The notes under the pieces were generated by a model. It was not told the origin of the DNA. It did no database searches and was given only the letters and a program-made list of their open reading frames with translations. DNA of 64,000 bases from Cristatella mucedo (lineage: Eukaryota; Bryozoa; Phylactolaemata; Cristatellidae), in contig WPIO01000102.1 of the NCBI GenBank assembly GCA_009760855.2, forward strand, positions 250,001 through 314,000. Direction: 5' to 3'. The translations under genes were made by a program, and so were the position numbers. Positions 38,801 through 48,929 of this stretch are shown one piece after another; position 1 is the stretch's first letter, and each line of letters opens with the position of its first letter.

Positions 38801-39720
38801 ATAATTCTGCGCAAAACATATCCCCTGCCCTCATTGCTTGGCAACACGCCATCTGCAATTAAAAAACATGCAGACCTAGCATGATCTGCCAAAACCTTCA
38901 GAGCCGAGCTGTCATCTTGAGGAATTTGATATATTTGAGCAATATTTGCAATAATTTTAGCAAATAAGCTGGTTGAGTAGTTGTTGGTTTTTCCCTCCAG
39001 AACCGAAACAATCCTTTCCAGCCCCATGCCTGTATCAATGCAGGGCTTGGCAATATTTCTGCGTAGATGATCTCCATCTTTAGTTGTATATTTTTCATAC
39101 TGCATAAAAACCAAGTTCCAGATCTCCACATATCTATCACCATCTGCATCTGCAGTGCCAGGCTTTCCACCAGTCACACCATCGCCATAATCGTAATAAA
39201 TTTCAGAACAAGGACCGCAGGGGCCAGTGTCTCCCATTGACCAAAAATTATCATCTGTAGATATTTTTATGATGCGATCTTCTGGGAGGTCTGCAATTTT
39301 TTTCCACAAAGCGGCGGCCTCATCATCCTCATGATAAACAGTAATATAAAGCTTTTCCTTGTTTAATTGCAACTCTTCGGTTAAAAATTTCCAAGCGTAA
39401 AAAATGGCCTTTTCTTTAAAATATTCACCAAAAGAGAAATTTCCCAACATTTCAAAAAAAGTATGATGTCTTGCAGTATAGCCAACATTATCAAGATCGT
39501 TATGCTTGCCTCCGGCTCTAACACATTTTTGCACAGTGGTATAATTTTTTTGCTCGCCAGCAAGGTTGGGATTTAAAAACCAATTTTTAAACTGAACCAT
39601 TCCGCTGTTGGCAAAAAGCAAAGAATTGTCTCCGCTTGGTATTAACGAAGAAGATTTTCTTATAACGTGATTATTCTTGGCAAAAAAATCCAGAAAGCCA
39701 TTTCTAACAGAGCTGTACAT
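35851..39720 (-). CDS. alaS: Alanyl-tRNA synthetase with large insertion
   Basis: This charges tRNA-Ala. At 1289 residues it is about 400 longer than the usual 870-880. The catalytic domain is standard (GKHNDLDNVGYTARHHTFFEMLGNFSFGEYF near residues 71-101, GCGPCSEI-like GPCGPCSEI near 166-174, and GMGLERIVSVL near 231-241). The editing domain has HTATH (880-884) and CGGTH (985-989), so both zinc/editing motifs are intact. Between them, residues about 485-780 form an acidic Ser/Asn/Asp-rich insertion in the linker before LNETPFYPQGGGQ. The C-terminal C-Ala part carries a further insert (about 1115-1185), and the usual Gly-rich GGGRPDMA motif is replaced by SAIGSVPKLPEARLKSP. The frame is intact throughout. 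Confidence 0.93.
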   Translation of the reverse strand: MYSSVRNGFLDFFAKNNHVIRKSSSLIPSGDNSLLFANSGMVQFKNWFLNPNLAGEQKNYTTVQKCVRAGGKHNDLDNVGYTARHHTFFEMLGNFSFGEYFKEKAIFYAWKFLTEELQLNKEKLYITVYHEDDEAAALWKKIADLPEDRIIKISTDDNFWSMGDTGPCGPCSEIYYDYGDGVTGGKPGTADADGDRYVEIWNLVFMQYEKYTTKDGDHLRRNIAKPCIDTGMGLERIVSVLEGKTNNYSTSLFAKIIANIAQIYQIPQDDSSALKVLADHARSACFLIADGVLPSNEGRGYVLRRIMRRAMRYAHQIDSKNAKFSQVVNCIIGEMSDHYKELEDGRDLICSTVKLEEFGFKETLSGGLSLLEKELQSTPNRILSGALAFKLYDTYGFPLDLTVDIGRQRGFAIDQDGFDVCMDEQKNRSKQKCNFSDLKADGAVLDVGLDGVDHSNFVGYDSLYVGGTKILKLFDANFQSVSIIKGESGCDDANHDLSEDILLSKGNAFSAEVNAAADNSAGDFGMQKYRLDLRKNTAAETTEGNNDVGCFVCDENDELVQEKQKQSGQSKALNAFNGSGLESKINTSEDQQSYHSETSNVANSTNLTSNINAFNGSFDVCDDRESHGKPDGKSATNDSSGGCFVDDRDILLEIMEEEPATTASSEKVDVKSLSMKMATALYSLSIKEQSTTDSIANQERMPQSLKDALSILGESGDGLACLLKSMDLADDVVTKNDEVLDRSAELNGKSIKLEEKTHPNPAEILHYILKNYPNISKEKKLYGYAILNETPFYPQGGGQESDIGFGLAEDGVFAVGRSEGTMVFRCGEAIVHPIFNLGGSISVGGICDLYVCPELYRSTCTANEFGAGNGHFCRPAAVHHTATHLLQAALKLILPNGKTIMQRGSLVAERRLTFDFNYNRALLEGEICAIESYIADVIARAYGVETKEMSLDEALALGAVALFEGKYSEKVRVVSIGHDVSIELCGGTHVKNTAQIRQFKIVREFGVAAGVRRIEAVAGIYAEELIRTELAQLVAIRKAFNIPLASDLDEYLQQITFINSAAEVKNTDQTKYADIILEKFKQEEKKLIEERSGHFANLLQNARPIESLAVLNNFSRVLGDNNVSDAGISDTEKKLNSISLSANELNQSVSTDKVGLEGVRLSDFSLNNAINCGESSLIGVFNKSNSNDGVRLLEIKLADSLDGSLGKDFSKRVAEFSHSNDVFLLHCFGYILIVRSNNAPQTCKVFSDVINYIWHAGYSAIGSVPKLPEARLKSPYFVLTIDRLRIFCG
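37383..38268 (-). other. Insertion in alaS with internal duplication
   Basis: This marks the coding segment for about residues 485-780 of AlaRS, which I cannot align with other AlaRS proteins. Its first half contains two related units: GCFVCDEND (residue 549 on) with LNAFNGS (573 on), and INAFNGS (611 on) with GCFVDDRD (642 on). Composition is acidic and rich in Ser, Asn and Gly, suggesting disorder, while the second half (650-780) has predicted helical character (SLKDALSILGESGDGLACLL). Confidence 0.75.
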
Positions 39721-39883
39721 AATTATACATAAAGTTGATTGTTATCTCAATCTTCACCAAACTTGTTGATATATTTGTCAAGTATTAGATTTTTACCGCA
39801 GAAAAATAAAATAAGTGATAATTTTTCATTGACTTTTCAAAATCCCCTGAACGATTGAGAAAAAAATTATTTTGATAAAAAAT

Positions 39884-40447
39884 ATGACAATAATGTCAGA
39901 TGTAGAAATTAAATTACGGGCACAAAAAGGAATGATAGACCCCTTTGTGGAAGATTTGGTTTCTAAGGTAGATGATAACAAAATTGTTTCTTATGGTCTG
40001 TCTTCCTATGGATATGATGTTAGAGTGGCGAGAGAATTTAAGGTTTTCACAAATCATCATGGTACAATAGTGGACCCAAAAAATTTCAGCAACAATAACT
40101 TCATAACGGTTGAAACGGACTGCTGCATTGTTCCACCCAATGGATTTGTGTTGGGAAGAACGGTAGAGAGGTTTGACATTCCAAGGGACTGTCTGGTTGT
40201 TTGTTTGGGGAAATCAACCTATGCACGATGCGGAATAAGTGTAAATGTAACACCTATCGAGCCAGAATGGTGTGGCTATGTAACTTTAGAGTTCTCGAAC
40301 ACCACCCCACTGCCAGTAAAGCTTTATGCAAACGAAGGTGCCTGTCAGTTTATATTTTTCAAAAGCGATCAAATCTGCCAAACTTCTTACAAAGATAGAA
40401 ACGGCAAATATCAAAACCAAACAGGAGTGACGCTGCCAACTGTGTAG
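39884..40447 (+). CDS. dcd: dCTP deaminase
   Basis: Converts dCTP to dUTP, the main route to dTTP precursors. The family motifs are [18 protein letters not shown], the active-site [16 protein letters not shown] and [19 protein letters not shown] with the catalytic Glu in LEF. The close resemblance to rickettsial Dcd, including the NVTPIEPEW segment and the C-terminal GVTLPTV, supports a Rickettsiales origin. The frame is open to 39872, but [10 protein letters not shown] at 39884 matches the family's usual start (187 residues). The gene diverges from alaS. Confidence 0.95.
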   Translation: MTIMSDVEIKLRAQKGMIDPFVEDLVSKVDDNKIVSYGLSSYGYDVRVAREFKVFTNHHGTIVDPKNFSNNNFITVETDCCIVPPNGFVLGRTVERFDIPRDCLVVCLGKSTYARCGISVNVTPIEPEWCGYVTLEFSNTTPLPVKLYANEGACQFIFFKSDQICQTSYKDRNGKYQNQTGVTLPTV

Positions 40448-41278
40448 CGAAAATTTTTACCCTATTTAGATATAAGCTATATACAAATAACCACTACAAA
40501 CAATCAAGATTGTTTTCTTAAAACTTATCCAATGGAACGGTAAAGCTTAAGACGCAGTGCCGCAATGTGAGATTTATTTTGCTTACAGATAACCGTAACA
40601 ATTAGATGTAACAGATAATTGTTTAATTTTTTATAAGATCCAAAGCCACTATAATAGATTAATGGATTTCAACTTTTTATTTCTGTGTTTTTTTAGCTAT
40701 TGTTAGAAAAAATTTTCAATATTTCATTCATAGATACAATTCTTTTTTTGCTATAAATATATGCCAGCTGTTTGGAATTTTTGGGCTTGATTATGTATAT
40801 ATAAAGCAATTCCTCAGTGGTAAAAATTTTTCTCACATTTTGATTGTTTAGTAAGTGGCACAACGGCAATAATAGAACAAATCATTGCCTCTAAATTAAT
40901 AAATATCGGATCATTAAATTACAACATCCAACAATAACATTGATCACTTTTAATTTTAAAAAATAGATGCTTAAAGAAGTAACGCCAAAAAAACCACGGC
41001 AAAACCAAAAAAACAGTTCCACAAGTCGCCAATATTTGCCGAAATATTCATAGCTATTTCTTCATTATCGGTGTAAACATATTGAACTCTTTTTGATATA
41101 ATGATTTTATTTAATAAAACGGAAAACTGCCACATATTTTTTTGCCAGAATTGCAATCATAACACACGGCACAATGAAATAATTTTATCTCAAATAATTG
41201 CAAAAAATAACCTTGACAAACACAAACACTTACTTTTGAAAAAGATCGCAAAAATACATTCTATATTACCGCATAAAA
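40448..41278. other. 830-base spacer, possible small membrane protein
   Basis: No established gene. A minus-strand frame at 40971-41156 ends in a 26-residue hydrophobic peptide (MNISANIGDLWNCFFG...) that could be a very small membrane protein, but evidence is thin. The rest is AT-rich. Confidence 0.35.
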
Positions 41279-41899
41279 ATGTCTCAAAACAGCATTCTTG
41301 CCAATCTAATTTTCACCTTATCAACACTTCCTGGTCTGGGTCCAAAATCCGCCAAAAGAGCAGTGCTACACATGATAAAAAACGACAGCAAAATGATGCG
41401 CTATGTGGCGGAATTGCTACTGGAAGTTGCTGAAAAAATAAAAAGGTGCAGTCTGTGTAATAATGTTGATGTAAACGGAGATATTTGCACAATTTGTGCA
41501 GATGATAGCAGAGATCAAAAACAACTATGCGTAGTAGAGACGATAGCCGATCTTTGGAATGTAGAAAACAGCCAGCATTACAAAGGACTTTATTATGTTT
41601 TGGATGGATCAATTTCTAGCGTCAGTATGGCGGAAATAGGTCCAAAAGTTCAGCACTTAATTAACTATACAATAGAGAGAAATTTTCAAGAAATCATCTT
41701 GGCCACCAATCCAACCATGAGCGGACAAACCACAGCCCTTTATGTTGCAGAATTAATAAAAGAGGAGGCTGAAAAAAACAATCAACATCCGCAAATAACA
41801 TCTCTTGGCAGAGGGGTGCCGATTGGTTCAGAGCTTGATTATTTAGATGAAAGTACAATAGGGGCAGCATTTAAGTCTCGAAAGGAGGTTGATGCATAG
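41279..41899 (+). CDS. recR: Recombination mediator RecR
   Basis: A 206-residue protein that, with RecO and RecF, loads RecA at single-stranded gaps. The helix-hairpin-helix LSTLPGLGPKSAKRAVLHMIK is at the N-terminus. The zinc finger is CSLCNNVDVNGDICTIC. The Toprim domain starts LCVVETIADLWNVE, and the C-terminal Walker-B-like end is RGVPIGSELDYLDE. Length is normal. It functions in the same pathway as RecJ at 26.6 kb. Confidence 0.95.
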   Translation: MSQNSILANLIFTLSTLPGLGPKSAKRAVLHMIKNDSKMMRYVAELLLEVAEKIKRCSLCNNVDVNGDICTICADDSRDQKQLCVVETIADLWNVENSQHYKGLYYVLDGSISSVSMAEIGPKVQHLINYTIERNFQEIILATNPTMSGQTTALYVAELIKEEAEKNNQHPQITSLGRGVPIGSELDYLDESTIGAAFKSRKEVDA

Positions 41900-42765
41900 A
41901 TTCACATAATATTTAATTGATGGCTGATTTTTCGATTCACATTTTAAGTGCTGTGCCGCAGTATTTGGCGTGGCTGCCAATAAGACCCAAATTCCACCAA
42001 CAATATATGTTTACATTATAAAACTCAAATACCAAAATACCCACAATTTAATAGATGCACAATTGCCAATACAAGCACCAACAAAACAAAACTCAGAGGC
42101 AGATAATAAAAATTAACGACTATAATTTAAAAGCCACCATAAAGCAAGGCAATAAGGTCAACAACCAAATACCAAAATACCTGAAACGCAAACATTACCA
42201 ATAAATTCAAATACTAACTGCAACTGTAATGGCCAATGGCCCAAGACGGCAAAAAAGATCTTTCAAACTTATTGTTGGCAATTTAGAGATAATTTTTAAC
42301 CAACAAGTACCAAGGCAATAATTTGCATTCACGGCACCTATAATCAAGCTATGATTTGAAAAAAATTCATCAAAATTTGCCATCAAAAACAATTTATTAA
42401 CCTAGTCAAACCTTCATCGGCCGCAATAATTGCCTTATTTTTAAAACACATAACACATCGCAGCAAATTCATCATGCAATACAGCGGCAACAATTAAATT
42501 GACTGCATTTTACAGTCTTCGCAAAAACACAAAGCCAATAATAACTAAAAAATTTAGAAAATACAATATCCAATAATACATCGTTCAACACAAAAGTAAT
42601 GCGAGAAACTTACACATACAAAACCTAATAACAATCATGCCATAATAAAAATAAACAATATCTCCCTCATGCGAAAATTCCCCATCCATATATCATTAAA
42701 TCTTTATCTGCGAGAAGTTGCAATAGCCATATTCTTGGAGCATGATGAGAGTGTTGAAAAATACA
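41900..42765. other. 870-base spacer
   Basis: No gene is supported. The phrase CAAATACCAAAATACC appears at about 42027 and again at about 42165, a minor direct repeat. Otherwise AT-rich decaying DNA. Confidence 0.45.
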
Positions 42766-43626
42766 TCAAGAAGAAAAAATCCTATCCCTTGCCTGCAAAG
42801 ACACTTGTAAGCTTTGCCTCTCTATAAAATTTTCAACCGCAATCTTCAATTCCGTTGGTAGTGATTGGCATACCTCATCATGGCTGTGATGGTCGGGTGC
42901 AATATTCGAAACCTCATCGCAAGCATCACTTAATTTTACTATTTTCATCTGTATCGTTCCTGAAAATTTTGGCGAAAAAATACCCCTTCCACAAAAAACT
43001 CCAGAATTCATTGCGACCAACAAAACCCTATGCTTATGGCGCAAATTCAATGGCCCAAGGTGATATTTTGCAGCAATTGATCCATCGTAAGGAACCCTTG
43101 AACCCTGAGGAAAAAACATCACATTTCCACCTTTAGATAAAACCTTTTCCATGCTTGCAAGCATCTCTTTCATTGCTGAAACGCCTCCGCTTCTTTTAAC
43201 CGGTATCATATCTCCATTTTTCAAATATTTACCATAAATCGGTATTTTTAAAAGCTCTTCCTTGCAGACGTAGTGCAGCCTATCAATAAGAAAAATAGGA
43301 ACGCAAGTTTCCCAAAAAGACTGATGTTTACTAATTAAAATACAGCCACCATTAACAAGACCAATTCCATCGGCATTCACATCTATTTTACAAATAATCT
43401 TTAGTAAAAATTTAACATCTGCGGCAAAAGACAAAATGGTTTTTTTGGAAATAATTCCGACACTGCCACGAGAGGCAACAACCAAACGCAGCAAAAACAA
43501 GAAATTATGCCACAAAACAGCACAAACAAAACTTAAGCCAAAAACCAATCCAACAATTCTGGCTTTTATTTTTATTAACCAAGGCTTCATTTTAAAAAAA
43601 TATTGTTCATGAAAACACGGCCGCAC
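42766..43626 (-). CDS. plsC: 1-acyl-sn-glycerol-3-phosphate acyltransferase
   Basis: A membrane acyltransferase that makes phosphatidic acid from lysophosphatidic acid. An N-terminal hydrophobic region (about residues 26-55) is followed by block I SKHQSFWET, in which the catalytic His pairs with Glu instead of Asp, as in alphaproteobacterial PlsC. Block III is FPQGSRVPYDG in place of the usual FPEGTR. Frame length is 286 residues; the ATG at 43593 (MKPWLIKIKAR) would give a more typical 275 and a better membrane start. It stands alone. Confidence 0.88.
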   Translation of the reverse strand: MRPCFHEQYFFKMKPWLIKIKARIVGLVFGLSFVCAVLWHNFLFLLRLVVASRGSVGIISKKTILSFAADVKFLLKIICKIDVNADGIGLVNGGCILISKHQSFWETCVPIFLIDRLHYVCKEELLKIPIYGKYLKNGDMIPVKRSGGVSAMKEMLASMEKVLSKGGNVMFFPQGSRVPYDGSIAAKYHLGPLNLRHKHRVLLVAMNSGVFCGRGIFSPKFSGTIQMKIVKLSDACDEVSNIAPDHHSHDEVCQSLPTELKIAVENFIERQSLQVSLQARDRIFSS

Positions 43627-44080
43627 TTGACCGTAATTTTTTACGGCACAGAAAATTTATTATTATATAAAAACAATATTCAACAAAAATTAACAAGCCA
43701 AGCACAATGTACGGAAGACTGCAAAATAAGTGTATTAATAAATTAGTGAATACGAAATTTTATCCCAATATATCAATTAAAACATCAACAACATATTGGC
43801 AATTGCTTTATCTTTTATAAAAAATGAAATATCGTCACATTTCATTCAGCTCATTGCCGTACAGATGTTAAGTTGCATTAAAATGAAGACGAAAATCAAT
43901 ACCATTAACGGCCACTATGTAGTAGAGCCAAAGAATAATTCGACAAAAAATATATAAATAAAGCGTCAAAATCCAAAAAAGAAACACCGCCATGCACAAT
44001 AGCACAAGTGAATTGCTATATAAAACTCAGGAACAAAATGGAGTAAAAAATTACAAAAAATAATTTATTTAGGAAGTAAT
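43627..44080. other. 454-base spacer
   Basis: No gene or RNA signature is visible. It should contain the plsC promoter and the nusB 3' end. Confidence 0.4.
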
Positions 44081-44698
44081 CTATAAAGATATTTCACTTT
44101 TTGAAATCAATGATTTTCCTATTTTATCAACAATTCCATTAACAAATCCTATTTCCTTACCACCAAAAAAATTACCAGCTAAATTGGTATACTCGCTAGT
44201 TAAAATTGGAACATCCGCCCTAACATTAAATTTCATCTCGCCAACGGCACAGCGTAAAATAGCCCTAACCACGTGATCCAGACGCTCCAAAGTCCACCCT
44301 GGCTTAAGATAACTTATAATTGTTGCATCAATTTCTTTTGAATTAACAATAGCACTCATTACCAATTCTTTCAAAAATCGCTCATCAACACGCTTATTTT
44401 TTCTATCTGAGCTATACTCTTGTTTGATTGCAAAAACATTTTTATAAAAATATAAAACGTTACTACATAAATCAAAAACCACCGACTCATCATTTTCAGC
44501 ATCTACCGAAGAAATATCAATCTCTGAATCTGATTTTTTCTGATTAAATTTAGAATGAATATCGCGCACATAAACAACCTGAACAGCACACAATCTTGCC
44601 ATTCTTCTTCTATAAGTTAATAATCTTTCCAATAATCCATGTCTGTTAGCTTCAAAACCAATACCATCACCTTCCGGCAAAACATCTCCACCAATCAT
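44081..44698 (-). CDS. nusB: Transcription antitermination factor NusB
   Basis: An all-helical protein that, with S10 (NusE), NusA and NusG, drives antitermination in rRNA operons. Family features are RRRMARLCAVQVVYVRD near residue 30 and the C-terminal block ILTSEYTNLAGNFFGGKEIGFVNGIVDKIGK. At 205 residues it is longer than usual (about 140-160) because of an acidic middle insert (residues 50-75) and a 28-residue N-terminal extension. ribH, often upstream, is absent. Confidence 0.85.
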   Translation of the reverse strand: MIGGDVLPEGDGIGFEANRHGLLERLLTYRRRMARLCAVQVVYVRDIHSKFNQKKSDSEIDISSVDAENDESVVFDLCSNVLYFYKNVFAIKQEYSSDRKNKRVDERFLKELVMSAIVNSKEIDATIISYLKPGWTLERLDHVVRAILRCAVGEMKFNVRADVPILTSEYTNLAGNFFGGKEIGFVNGIVDKIGKSLISKSEISL

Positions 44699-45203
44699 GA
44701 CCTATAAATAAATAAACACCCTAAAAATTTCTTATTACAGATTCAAGAGTCCAACTTTATCGATAAAAGTCAAGCTGTTTTGTCTAAACGATACAAAAGA
44801 GATTAAAAAAAACAATTTCCGATTTTATTTACAATATTATTACAATCTATAAGCCATTAAAATATTATTTAAAACAAGATAAAAAATCATAATATAAAAA
44901 TAGCATTAAGATGTTGTGCGAAAAATTAAACAAGATGAATATTTTGCAAGAAATGAAAAGGATAAATCTCTAAGCTATGAATCTATTTAGAATGTTTTTT
45001 AAAATAAATAAATTGCCCACAATAATAATGATAGGCAAAAATCATCAACAAAAAACACAGCAGCATATTATAAAGCGGCAGAAGACACGACGAAATCAAA
45101 ATATTTGATGGAGCTATACTTACCAATTAGCGGCAAGAATAATCCAGTCATGAAAAATAAAAAATACCCAAGTTATAACAAAATATTAGATAGTGACAAC
45201 AAA
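44699..45203. other. 505-base spacer
   Basis: Highly AT-rich with no open frame of interest and no RNA signature that I can recognise. Confidence 0.4.
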
Positions 45204-46349
45204 TTAAGCAAGAATTTTTTGCAAAATATCCTTATATATCATTGTTAAAATTGTCAGATCCTCAACAGAGCAGCACTCATCAACATGATGTGCTGTAGCA
45301 TTTTTCAGGCCAATTTCGGCTATGTTGTCGCAATAAAGCTGCATAAATCTAGCATCAGAAGTTCCTCCAGTTGAGCTATATTGTGGAGAAACTTTTGTAC
45401 AATTCAAGATCGCATCACCTACTATATTGGCAAATTCAAGCTTTCTAGACTTAAATGATTCGCCAGATATTGATGATTTTAATGTGCACTCAACGCCAAA
45501 AATTTTTGAATGACGCTCGCAAACCGCCCTAACCCAACTCGCCATACTTGCACCAGAATGCTTATCGCAAAATCTAATATTGAATCTAGCAGTTGCCTTG
45601 GGTGGAATGACATTTGATGTACCGCCATCGGAATTTAAGTATACTATCTCTAAATTTGAAGGATCGAAAAAATCAGAACCTTCATCTAATTTTTCGTTTT
45701 TCAGCTCATGCAGTATTTCCATAAGAGCGGTTGTTGGATTTTTGGCCAAATCAGGATAAGCAACATGACCCTGAATTCCCAAAACATTTAACTCAAAATT
45801 GACACTCCCTCTCCTTCCAATCTTAATGATATCGCCAAGCTGTAAGTTAGAAGTTGGCTCTCCAACCAAACAATAGTCGAATTGCACACCACGAGAAACC
45901 AGCTCCTCAAGTGCTTTTTTAACACCATCCTGACCAGAAGCTTCCTCGTCGCTAGTTAATAAAATGGAAATCTTCCAATCTGAATTAATTTTAGACTCAA
46001 GTAAAAATTGACTTAAGGCACTTATAAAGGCAGCCACCGAGCCCTTCATATCAACCGCACCCCTTCCATACAATACACCATCCTCAACCCTAGGCTGAAA
46101 TGGATCTGAAGACCAATCACCCAAATTACCAGGAGGAACTACATCAACATGACCAAGATAGCACAAATTGCGTGCACCAGAGCCAAAAGTGGCATAAAGA
46201 TTTGTTGTATCACCATACTGCAATTTTTCTCCACTAAAGCCTAGGGGGTTAAGTAAGCTTAATATATATTGGGTGCAGCCAGCATCAGCAGGCGTAATTG
46301 ATGGCATAGAAATTAGCTTCCTTGCAATATCTAGCGTTAATTGATCCAT
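45204..46349 (-). CDS. dapE: Succinyl-diaminopimelate desuccinylase
   Basis: A 381-residue zinc metallohydrolase that releases LL-diaminopimelate for peptidoglycan and lysine. Metal-site motifs are LGHVDVVPPG and GRGAVDMKGSVAAF, the catalytic base lies in TSDEEASG, and the final His is in KNATAHHVDECC. The dimerisation domain contains GRRGSVNFELNVLGIQGHVAYP. Length is normal. It agrees with the intact peptidoglycan genes in the window. mnhG follows upstream on the same strand with about 40 bases between. Confidence 0.95.
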   Translation of the reverse strand: MDQLTLDIARKLISMPSITPADAGCTQYILSLLNPLGFSGEKLQYGDTTNLYATFGSGARNLCYLGHVDVVPPGNLGDWSSDPFQPRVEDGVLYGRGAVDMKGSVAAFISALSQFLLESKINSDWKISILLTSDEEASGQDGVKKALEELVSRGVQFDYCLVGEPTSNLQLGDIIKIGRRGSVNFELNVLGIQGHVAYPDLAKNPTTALMEILHELKNEKLDEGSDFFDPSNLEIVYLNSDGGTSNVIPPKATARFNIRFCDKHSGASMASWVRAVCERHSKIFGVECTLKSSISGESFKSRKLEFANIVGDAILNCTKVSPQYSSTGGTSDARFMQLYCDNIAEIGLKNATAHHVDECCSVEDLTILTMIYKDILQKILA

Positions 46350-46388
46350 AGATTTTTTATAATAAAATTTAAGGCAAAATTTAGATTT

Positions 46389-46703
46389 TTAAATGCCATC
46401 ATCTTCCAAAACACACATCTTTGCACACAAGTATCCAACAATTGGACTGAGTAAATAAATAAATAAAACCAACAAAAATATCTTGGCCGAAATAATCCAA
46501 GAAGCATAAGTGCCCACAAGCAAAGCAAGACCGACCAAGGTTAGTGGTAATCCGAACATATCACCTATCGAGGCTATATGCAAAACTGAGAAACCATTAT
46601 TATTGCGATTTAAGCCAAAAGCCATAATCCAAGAAGAAAAAAGGCCAGAAAATATAAAAAACAATGCAGAAACAGCAACAACTATGTTAAAAAAAGCCGC
46701 CAC
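46389..46703 (-). CDS. mnhG: Na+/H+ antiporter subunit G (MnhG/MrpG-like)
   Basis: A 104-residue protein with three membrane segments. The family hallmark is the loop FSVLHIASIGDMFGLPLTLVGLAL, matching the MrpG pattern ...xLHAxxxGDTxGxxLxxxGL. MrpG is a small subunit of the multi-subunit Mrp/Mnh cation/proton antiporter. Its partners are not adjacent; another piece (MbhD/MbhE-like) is at 60.8 kb. Same orientation as dapE and likely co-transcribed with it. Confidence 0.78.
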   Translation of the reverse strand: MAAFFNIVVAVSALFFIFSGLFSSWIMAFGLNRNNNGFSVLHIASIGDMFGLPLTLVGLALLVGTYASWIISAKIFLLVLFIYLLSPIVGYLCAKMCVLEDDGI

Positions 46704-47168
46704 AATAATAAAATATTAGCTGCAAAAAATGATTTCAAGAAATATTGACCTTTTAATTCTAATAATAGTCAAGAAAACAAAAAATTTACTCAAATAGTAT
46801 AGAGCAAATAAAATCAATATCTGAATTCAAAATCCAAAAATCAAATCGAACGGCATAAAAAATCATCACCCCAAATCATCACTTTTAAACAGAAAAAATC
46901 AGAACCAGCACGGTAGCACATGCGTGATATTGCGCAAAAATATTAATCACGGCTAAAAAACATAGATAACTAAAAAATATATAGACAGCGATATTCTTAT
47001 ATTTTTACCGGTTAATGAAATTAATGCTAAGGCAATTTTTGCCGCCAAAATTTTATTATTTTTATTGTTGACTATTATTTTGCAAAACTTAAATAAACCT
47101 TGTTTTCTATTTTTCCCCCGTTATTTATGTGGGCAAATTCAGATAAAATATAATAATATATCGATTAT
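46704..47168. other. 465-base spacer
   Basis: It separates divergent mnhG and rpoZ, so promoters for both must lie here, but I cannot single out boxes in such AT-rich DNA. No gene is supported. Confidence 0.4.
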
Positions 47169-47561
47169 ATGGCTAGAATTACGGTTGAAGATTGTGCTAG
47201 GGTTGTTCCTAATAGATTTGAATTAGTTGTTTTAGCCGCAAATCGTGCCCACGCCATATTGGCAGGATCTAAACCATTGGTGGAAAGAGACAACACTGAG
47301 CCTATTTTAGCACTAAGAGAAATAGCTGAGGGGAAAATCAGCATAGAAACACTAAGAGCTACCACTATAAATAAATTAAATAATGGAAGAAAGGACCTAG
47401 CTGTTTCTTTTACGGATAAGCCTAAGTTCTTTAATGATGAAGATTTTGGCGATAGTATTTTTGCCGATGTAGAGGAAATAGAACTTGAGGATAAATTTTC
47501 AGAACCAACTACAAATCTAGCTGCAAATTTTGCATCACAAAACCTAGACATAAATGATTAA
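47169..47561 (+). CDS. rpoZ: RNA polymerase omega subunit
   Basis: A 130-residue protein that helps assemble RNA polymerase by binding beta prime. The N-terminal two-thirds is typical: MARITVEDC...PNRFELVVLAANRAHAI, with the KPLVERDNTEPILALREIAEGKI segment after it. The acidic C-terminal tail is poorly conserved, as in other omegas. spoT, often downstream, is absent. Confidence 0.93.
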   Translation: MARITVEDCARVVPNRFELVVLAANRAHAILAGSKPLVERDNTEPILALREIAEGKISIETLRATTINKLNNGRKDLAVSFTDKPKFFNDEDFGDSIFADVEEIELEDKFSEPTTNLAANFASQNLDIND

Positions 47562-47674
47562 TCTCGCTTCGTGTTGAATATTGTCGAAGTGCAATGCTTC
47601 TGATATTTCAATTTATTTATTTTTAATGATTAGCTTGGGAATTTTTATTTTAGCAGTACATAATTCATAAGCCT

Positions 47675-48259
47675 ATGCAAATTATTTCTGGTTTTTTGCG
47701 GGGCAGAAAAATGGACAACTCATCCATACCATCGCAACTTGCCCGTAAAACAAAACTTTCACCATCAACATCACTAACCAAATCAACGCTATTTAACATA
47801 TTGGCTCACAATCCACTTTTCTCTGAAATTCCAATAGAGGAATCTGAAGTTTTGGATTTGTGCTGCGGAACTGGTGCCGTCGGTTTTGAATTTATCTCCA
47901 GAGGGGCAAAAATGGTTACATTTGTAGACAAATATCCAGAAATGATAGAAAATGTAAGGATTAATGCACAAAAACTTGGCGTTGCACATCAAATATCGCA
48001 TCAAATAAATAAACTTCCCTCGGCAACGCTGCCAATGGCTGATATAATTTTTTTTGACCCGCCATACAAAGAAACAGAATTACTGAAAAATCAGTTTGAG
48101 ATTATTGCAAATAATGCAGAACAATTCTCTTTGTTGATTTGTGAATATCATCGATCTTCTCCAACGCCAAATAGTATAAACTGCAACCTTATTCTGGAGA
48201 GAGAAATTAATAACGGCACCAAGTTGGCATTCTATGCTGGATTGAAAAAAAGGCCATAA
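47675..48259 (+). CDS. rsmD: 16S rRNA m2G966 methyltransferase RsmD
   Basis: A 194-residue SAM-dependent methyltransferase. Motif I is LDLCCGTGAVGFEFISRGA (residues about 62-80), and the catalytic motif IV is FFDPPYK. The N-terminus MQIISGFLRGRKM agrees with the family's (I)xGxxRGR start. Length is normal. The start codon ATG at 47675 is preceded by no clear ribosome binding site. Confidence 0.92.
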   Translation: MQIISGFLRGRKMDNSSIPSQLARKTKLSPSTSLTKSTLFNILAHNPLFSEIPIEESEVLDLCCGTGAVGFEFISRGAKMVTFVDKYPEMIENVRINAQKLGVAHQISHQINKLPSATLPMADIIFFDPPYKETELLKNQFEIIANNAEQFSLLICEYHRSSPTPNSINCNLILEREINNGTKLAFYAGLKKRP

Positions 48260-48929
48260 AAAAATGAACAAATTGGCAGAAAATCTAGTTAAAGTTGAAA
48301 AAAATACCTTGCAGGATATGCAAATATTGAGCAATACAGTCATCACGATAACGCCAAATCTAAAGACATCATAATGAACTTTTATAAATTCGAACAGAAA
48401 AGAAAAAATGTAAAATCGCCAACATCACACACCCACAAACTCATTCAAGCCTAAAGTTTTAATTTTTTTATTAAGGCCAGCAACAAAGCACAGATACATC
48501 AAAAAAACACTGCAAAAGTAAATCCAAAGATATAGACTCGCAGTACTTACAATTAAAAATTACAAACAAGCAACATAAAAAACAAACAAGATGCCGTAAA
48601 AGAATGTTTGCAATTACCAAATCGATAAAAACAATCAATATCCGACAAAGAAAATCAAATTATCTGGCGAAATGGATTACTCAAGAGCGTTATCCAAGAA
48701 ATTACAACAACTCATAATCACCAAAATGATCCTGCCTAATAACAACAATCAAAAAAACCATATCAATCAAGCAATTTAATATCAAAACAATCCCACCTTC
48801 ATGAAAAAAGATGAAATCATCAAATAAAAAAACACACCAGACCTTGAAAAAATATTAATAGAATTATATTAGATAGTGTCGGTCTTAATTGCCGTGCAGT
48901 ATGTTTTATAAATTATATCTTAATTTTAT
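48260..48929. other. 670-base spacer
   Basis: No supported gene. Upstream of htpG one would expect a heat-shock promoter, but I cannot identify a convincing sigma-32-type element. Confidence 0.4.
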